DNA from: Arthrinium phaeospermum
Lineage: Eukaryota > Ascomycota > Sordariomycetes > Amphisphaeriales > Apiosporaceae
Length of the DNA stretch: 64,000 nt
Direction: 5' to 3'
NCBI GenBank assembly: GCA_006503535.1
Contig: QYRS01000005.1
Coordinates: 496,001-560,000 of the forward strand
Shown here: positions 57,688 to 64,000 of the stretch, piece by piece
Layout of the letters: every line of letters begins with the position of its first letter
How positions within the stretch are numbered: position 1 is the first letter of the stretch
Made by a program: the position numbers and the translations under genes
Notes under the pieces: model-generated
Database searches by the model: none
What the model was told of the DNA's origin: nothing
Seen by the model: only the letters and a program-made list of their open reading frames with translations

Positions 57688-60600
57688 ACACTGCCATACA
57701 AGCTACATAGCTATTACTATGAAACAGTGAAACAGGGAAACCGGCACTGGTCTTCGGCATTGATGCGTGAAAACATCCAGCAATCGACCACCTGGCATAC
57801 CAAGTCCATGGGCCATGGCATTGTTTCGAGGTCTTACCTTTACCCAACCGCCATGAGATCTGCAATAGCCCGGATAGCCGGCCAACTTGCAGTCGTCCTG
57901 ATTCGACCAGAGTCATTGCGACTAAGATCGGCTCGATGCACTTGGTCCAATCGAGTCATGGGCTCAGGATCTGGTCTGAGTATGCGAGCGCAAAAGTTGA
58001 CACAACCCCACGTTGTTTACCGAGCGGGTAGGAGTGGGAGGGAGCCTAGCGGCCGCAGGAATAAACCGTCTTAATTGTTCCACTTACTCTAAGGAATAAC
58101 AGCGGCATAAGCCAATACTACTGCCAATGCTACTGGAATAACAGGTGTGCTGTAGACCTGCTTATTCGTGAGGAGACTTGGCCGGTTTATTCTCGCAGGG
58201 GCCTGGGAGCCTGGCCAGTCGGCACCAACCGCACTGTCGCATTGGAACGACCGGGCAGGCTGCGACAGGCACTTGCATATGCACTCTTGTAGCAGCTATG
58301 GGGTAATGGGGGACAAGGCTTTGCTGCGGCACAGGGGCAAGAGGGGGCCCAGAAATGAAGTGCCCGACTCGACTGAGCCTGGTTTACAGGGCGGTTCGAC
58401 AGGAAAGTCGAAGGACCGGTTTGCGGTGCAATACCTAAATCCATCACATATCATGCTTGAACAAAACAACTCGTGACGAGTGCACAATATGTAATGCTAC
58501 TCCGTTTCCACTCCGGTCCATTCTATCAGACTCGGAGGCCCGGCCCGCTGGGCAACGACCCCACTGGTCTCCAGATGTGCCAATGTCATAGCTTGGAAGT
58601 ACGTAAGAAGAATTCGAATGGATGCAACCCATCTTTTCTTCTCTCCCGTCTCTTTCGATCTGGTAATGGGGGTTTAGTTGTAATATTGGTACTACATAAG
58701 TACCAATGCCTTTGTCAGTGAACGGCCCAAGGTAACAGTGGGCCTGCTTAAATTTGGAGATGAACTGGTTGACGGCACGCAGCACGAGTGGAGGGAGGGC
58801 AGGGGAACTATCTCTGGGCTACACAGTAGTATCTGCCACGGCATGATGGTTCTTTCGGTGGCTGGTGCAACGGGGTTACCTAGGGGTCATACAATAGATC
58901 CAACGGCATCTGCACAAGGTCGGTTGATTTGACGTTATTGGTGTGCGATGTGCAGCAAGGGAGGGGCTATGGTTGCCGTCTGTCGTATGTACTATAGCAC
59001 AGCAGTAGGTTTCACTCTTTCGAAAGCTCATCCCCACGTGGGACTGGCCAAAAGCAAAAAGGAGTCCACACTTCAGCCGCATAGGCGGATCGGATCAATT
59101 GCTTGGTCGCATTCCTTGGCCGCTAACGATGGTTGATGCCTTGAGGGGTGAAATGCAGCCACCGAACCATGTTAACATATGTACTTGTATGCCGGCAACT
59201 GGCTGTGGCGCCTCCTCGTCTCTACTTTCCTCCAACGGCATACACTTCGCAACGGGGCAATGCTGGAAGTTGATCAATACCGTTCAAGGTAGCTCGCGAG
59301 AAGGTTTGAATGTTCTCGTGAGAAATTGGAAGAGACTTAGCCTTAACTTTAGGTGATGCCCAGCACGCCTACTCGTATGCATGTTGTAGGTTGGCTGTAA
59401 ACCCCTTCCAATTTTGCACTGCCTGCAATGTCAGTAAGAGGCACACGAGAAAGAAGCCTCGACCTCGAAAATCTTCAGATCAAAAGCTACTGGCTACTGC
59501 TACTGCTAGGTCGGTAGTGGAGGCTTGTGGAGGATAACATCCGCTTCTTTGGCCTGGACTTTCCTTTTCGGTCGGACCACCTCCAACGACCAAGTGCCAA
59601 GGGCTCCAAGGGCTAGGTAGCAGTGCCAGTGCCAATTGGTCAATCGATAGCTGGGGGATTTCGATGCTGTACAACGTATGACATAGTTTTTGCACCGCCG
59701 GTTACAGAACATACAACTATGCTCTCACAAACGGGTGATATATCAAAGTAAATTCCGGCACAGATGCAACGAACGAGCGGTCCAACCCCGCCCCGCATGC
59801 AAATGAGTAATGAGATGGTGTAAGTTACTGTTTCGCTACAATTGGTCAAACGCCATCTCGTACTTGCGCAACTGTAGCTCGGCTTTCGTGTCCAAGCATC
59901 TTGCTGTCAGGACTCAGGACAGTCAGTAAGTACATAGATAGGTAGGTACGTAGAGGAACAGAGAGGACTTCTAATACCTACGGTTGGTTTGTTGATTGAC
60001 AGGGCTTATTGCCGACTTTTTTGTTCTTTTCTCTCTCTCTCTCTCTCTCTCTGACATTGATGTCCTCCTTCTCTTCTGCCCATGACGATTTCTATTTAGT
60101 ATTGATGGGCGGGCCATTCGCTCAGAGAGATAAGAACAAACCCCTGCCACCGGCCTCAAAGCGCAAGCGGCAGGGATCCCAGCTGCTGCATGATGAATAG
60201 TGCCTATCAATGTGACTAAGGTAAGGTGGTGGTGGGGCGTTAGCAGTCTGTAGGTCTGAATGTACCTCCAAAGTGCCAGCCTATCATTCCACATGCAAAT
60301 TTTGATCGAGGCCTGTTCTGGAACTCCTTCACGTCTGTCCAAACCTAGCTTCAATCCTATTCGCGCGCGGAGCCACTCTTTTGACGATGTATCATGGGTG
60401 TCTGTCTGCATGTAGTATGGCTTTAGCTTTCCTCCTGCCCAGGACCTTTCTCTGATATTCTCGGTTTGGTTTTTTTTTCTTTCCTACTCAATCTGAATTG
60501 ACGCATAACCAGTTTTCCCCCATCCATTTCTCCCGGCCGGGCTTTCTCCTGTGCAGTTTTGTTTTGCTGGGCCATTTATTCCATTACGTTTTAAATGCAA

Positions 60601-60767
60601 CCTGCATTCACTCGCCTGATCATGGTTCACGACGAAACCCCATCGGTCCTACTCATGACTTGAGCCCCTCCCGCTATCCCAGCTCGTGTCTTCTACAACA
60701 AGCTGCAGCTGCAATTAGTCTTCAGAGCTTCTCGCGCCCTGGCTAATGAGCGACCCATTCTCTGGCC
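57688..60767. other. Intergenic, 3' region of psf1 and 5' region of vsb1
   Basis: 3.1 kb without a supportable gene. Contains a CT microsatellite at 60031-60052 and pyrimidine-rich tracts before the vsb1 start. Open frames are under about 150 aa and without motifs. Confidence 0.55.
60031..60052. repeat. (CT)11 microsatellite
   Basis: Eleven uninterrupted CT units in the long vsb1 upstream region. Confidence 0.9.
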
Positions 60768-63700
60768 ATGTCCGCTCCCAACTTTGGCTTCTCCTCCTGG
60801 AGGAGGGCATCTCCCTCGGCGCCCTCGCAGCGCGAGCCGGAAGACATTCCCGTACAAAGCTCTCGCCCTGCCTTCGCTGACCCGAGGCTGCTGTCCTCTT
60901 CCGTCAATTCGAATGGCTTCCGCGAGCCCACGAGATCCTTCATCCCGGGCTCTGTGCGAGATCACCTATGTAAGCACCCACTGACTCCCCCTCCCCCTAC
61001 GACTTTGCCAAGTGTACATTGCTAACGCCCTCTCAGCTCCGGTGGATAGCGCTGGCTATGCACGAACCGTTCGCGAAGACACTGCGGAGCTCGCGTCGTA
61101 TGTGCTCTCCGACAAGAAGGACAAACGCAAGGCCTCGTTCCTGAGGCCTAGGGCATCCTCCTCTCCACACCCAAGCCATGACGGCCCGACGACACCTCAA
61201 CATGAATCTGGAGATACCACCGGGACTGCCGCAGATGGTGCTATACAGGAGGTCTCGGAACCTAGCTCCCCAGAAAGCGAAGAAGATTACACACCGCCCG
61301 ACGGACCATCCATGCTAGCCAATATGCTCAAACACTCGCCACCGCAAACAGACACCGAGACGGACTTGGACGACGAGCCCCGGATGGCAGAACCCCGCGA
61401 ACGACGAGCGAGACCTTTCTCTCGCCCATATCACAGTAATAAGGGATCGTCCGCTCACGATGTCGACGGGCCTTCGGAGAGCTCCCCACTACTGGGAGCG
61501 CGATCGAACGGTGCTCGTCCCATTGATAGCCCGGCCTCGAGCGTAATCGCTGACTTGGGTGATCTTGAGGCTCAGAAGCCACTCCAGTCGCGTTGGAGCA
61601 GCACATATGGCAGCATGAAGGGGGCAGCCACTGAAAGATTCCATGGGGTTGTTTGTGTGTTGAACCCCAAGACCTGGGATAGGAAAGCCATCGTGGAGGA
61701 GGCTGTTATGCACCCGATACGCTGCTTGCCCAGCGTCATTGTTGGTCTATTGCTCAATATCCTGGATGCGCTGTCTTACGGTATGATCCTGTTTCCGCTG
61801 GGAAACCCGGTTTTTGCTAGCCTTGGGCCAGCTGGAATATCCATCTTCTACGTCAGCACCATTATTGCACAGTTGACCTTTTCATGCGGAAGCATATTCA
61901 GGGGTGGTGTAGGGTCAGAACTGGTAAGTCCCCCTTTTCATTATATTTTGGACCGGCATAGCTGACTGGCCATAGATCGAAGTTGTGCCTTTCTTCCATA
62001 GCATGGCTGCTACCATCACATCTTCGATCGGAGAAGACCAGCCGGATGCCGTGATTGCGACTACCATTACGGCGTATGCCCTGAGCACCATGTTGACTGG
62101 CGTTGTCTTTTACTGTATCGGTAAATTCAAGTTCGGTTACATTGTAGGCTTCATCCCACGCCATATCCTTATTGGCTGTATTGGTGGGGTGGGCTGGTTC
62201 CTGATCGCCACTGGATTCGAGGTCTCAGGAAGGCTCGAGTCGTTCCATTACGACTTGGATACGCTCCGCAGCTTGATACAGCCGTCTACTTTGCCTCTTT
62301 GGATCATCCCCCTGGCTCTTGCGATTATCCAATGCTTCCTACAGAAGAAGATTACCTCGCAGCACTTCGTGTCAGTTTACATCTTGATGATACCCCTGAT
62401 TTTCTGGTTCTTTGTGGCCTCGATCGATGAGCTGCAGCCGAGCAACCTGAGGCATACGGGGTGGATTTTCGATGCGCCTCCAGCCGGAGAGCCGTGGTGG
62501 CACTTTTGGACACTATACAGTATGAATCCCCCCAATCAGATATCCCTTGAGAAGACTACTAACCGTCGCGCAGAATTCCACCTGGTTCACTGGGGGGTGA
62601 TTTTGGAGACGGTAGGGGCCATGTTTGCTCTTACTTTCTTCAGCTTGCTGCATGTCCCTATCAACGTGCCTGCTCTGGCCCAATCGACCGGAGAGGACAA
62701 CGCCGACCTGGACCACGAACTCATGCTACACGGCTACTCGAATCTGCTGTCGGGGTTCGCCGGAAGTATACAAAACTATCTTGTCTATGCCAACACCCTG
62801 TTCGTCATGCGATCTGGTGGTAACAGCAGGCTCGCCGGCTTCATGTTGGCAGCGCTTACTGCTACTATTATGGTCATCGGGCCCGTCATCATCGGCTTTA
62901 TACCAGTCATGATGGTGGGGACCTTGATTTTCGTACTGGGCATTGAACTGCTCTCGGATGCGCTCATTTCACCCAGGCACAAACTGAAGCGTTTGGAGTA
63001 CCTGACTGTAGGTGTCCCGCCAATGTCGCAAAACCCGACGAACGCTACTAACTTGATTTCAGATAATCGCCATTGTATTGACCATGGGTATCTACGACTT
63101 CGTGGCAGGTATCTTCCTTGGTATCGTGCTGGCATTTGGTTCCGTAATTGTGAACCAATCTCAAGTATCTGCCATTCGGGCAACCTACACGGGAGACCAG
63201 ATTGGATCGATGGTTCGGCGGAACCCTTCGCAGTACCACTTCCTTCAAGAAGTTGGCCGCCAAACCTACATTGTCAAACTATGCGGAATGCTGTTCTTCG
63301 GGACGATTGTTGGTGTTATTGAGAAGGTCCGGGCGCTGATTGCAGACGATCACTTCGCCGAACATCCCATCAGATATCTTATACTTGACCTGTGGCAAGT
63401 CACTGGGATCGATTACTCGGCCGCGGAAGGGTTCATGATGCTCAACCGGCTGCTGAATAAGAAAGGCATAGTCATGTTGATCAGTGGCAAGGATGCGGAT
63501 AGCAGAGTCGGTCGAGACCTCAGGGCAGTCGGGCTCGGCGAGGGTGAAAGCGGGACTGGGGTCAAATTCATGCCCGATCTCAACTCGGCGCTGGAGAGCT
63601 GCGAGAACGAGCAGCTGAAAACCTTCTATGCCCAGCAGGAAGCACTGCGGGTAACCCGCCCTGCACCGCATCCCAGCCTGGATGTTCCGGAGGCCAAGTC

Positions 63701-64000
63701 GGCGTCGCAGCCCTTGGAGTACCTCTCGCAGTCGCCAAGGCGAAACCAGCTGCATCAGGTCGCTAGAACCGTCTTGACTCAACACGAGTCGCAGCGGACT
63801 TCGCGTTGGCGCGGCATTAGCGAGCCATTGCGGCTGATGCTGCAGATCTTCCACGACATCAGCGACAAGAACGAAGACTTCTGGTTCCGCGCTAAGCCAT
63901 ACTTCCAGAGGCGCGACTACCGAGCCGGCACGGTGTTGTATCACCGGGGCGAGCCAGCCAATGGCTTTTATCTTCTTGAGCGTGGCGAACTGCGTGCCGA
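60768..64000 (+). CDS. vsb1: SulP-family transporter with STAS and cyclic-nucleotide-binding-like domains (Vsb1 type), 3' end cut by the window
   Basis: Membrane transporter resembling yeast YGR125W/Vsb1, which supports vacuolar storage of basic amino acids. Exons 60768-60969, 61037-61923, 61976-62519, 62574-63007 and 63063 to beyond 64000 give about 1,001 residues before the edge. Residues 1-310 are cytosolic, Ser/Pro-rich and acidic in places (SPESEEDYTPPDGP, TDTETDLDDEP). The SulP membrane core follows, with LLNILDALSYGMILFPLG, GSELIEVVPFFHSMA, GFIPRHILIGCIGG, LVHWGVILETVGAMFAL and GFIPVMMVGTLIFVLGIEL. A STAS domain has RYLILDLWQVTGIDYSAAEG and LNKKGIVMLISG. The visible end starts a cNMP fold (YFQRRDYRAGTVLYHRGE, NGFYLLERGEL). 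Vacuolar location is inferred from the yeast relative. All introns are 52-67 nt. Confidence 0.88.

Overview
The window is nuclear DNA of a filamentous ascomycete (Pezizomycotina, most likely a Sordariomycete). The evidence is short introns (about 50-145 nt) with GTRNGY donors, CTRAC-type branch sites and YAG acceptors; genes spaced by 0.5-4.6 kb on both strands with no operons; and gene families such as a PTH11-like 7-TM protein, Trs65 and a CrpA-type copper pump. The class-level assignment is inference. I rebuilt exon structures by hand from splice signals, reading frame and family conservation. No transposon, rRNA or CRISPR array is apparent.

Layout. 0.1-9.4 kb: a 3-methyladenine DNA glycosylase (minus), the mannan polymerase subunit Anp1 (plus), complex III subunit Qcr7 (minus) and a mitochondrial NAD-type carrier (plus). 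11-18.2 kb: Mediator subunit Med16 (minus, 9 exons) divergent from an Hst3/Hst4-type sirtuin (plus). 19.2-23.3 kb: a small GRF zinc-finger protein, a 57-nt A-run and an intron-containing tRNA-Glu(CUC). 23.3-32.8 kb: the chromatin remodeller Chd1 (minus) divergent from the essential Fe-S ABC protein Rli1/ABCE1 (plus). 34.2-39.6 kb: splicing factor Prp40 (minus) divergent from TRAPPII subunit Trs65 (plus). 40.2-45.4 kb: a Cys-rich copper P1B-ATPase (CrpA type) and a PTH11-like membrane protein, both minus. 45.4-50.0 kb: 4.6 kb with no gene I can support. 50.0-57.7 kb: a long coiled-coil protein (plus), Ade17 (AICAR transformylase/IMP cyclohydrolase, minus) and GINS subunit Psf1 (plus). 60.8 kb to the end: a SulP/STAS/cNMP transporter of the Vsb1 (YGR125W) type, running off the window.

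These are mostly conserved housekeeping genes (replication, repair, chromatin, transcription, splicing, ribosome recycling, secretion, purine synthesis, respiration) rather than a pathway cluster. Five divergent pairs share 5' regions: qcr7/carrier, med16/hst4, chd1/rli1, prp40/trs65 and ade17/psf1.

The most unusual structure is in rli1. The only reading I found that keeps the conserved Fe-S domain in frame needs a spliceosomal twin intron: an internal intron sits between the first and second base of the donor of an external intron. Other points of note: the copper pump has a Cys-Cys-rich N-terminal exon that looks like a separate gene if read exon by exon; the DNA glycosylase has an in-frame acid-free upstream extension that could be a mitochondrial presequence; and an ACGCGT element lies just upstream of psf1.
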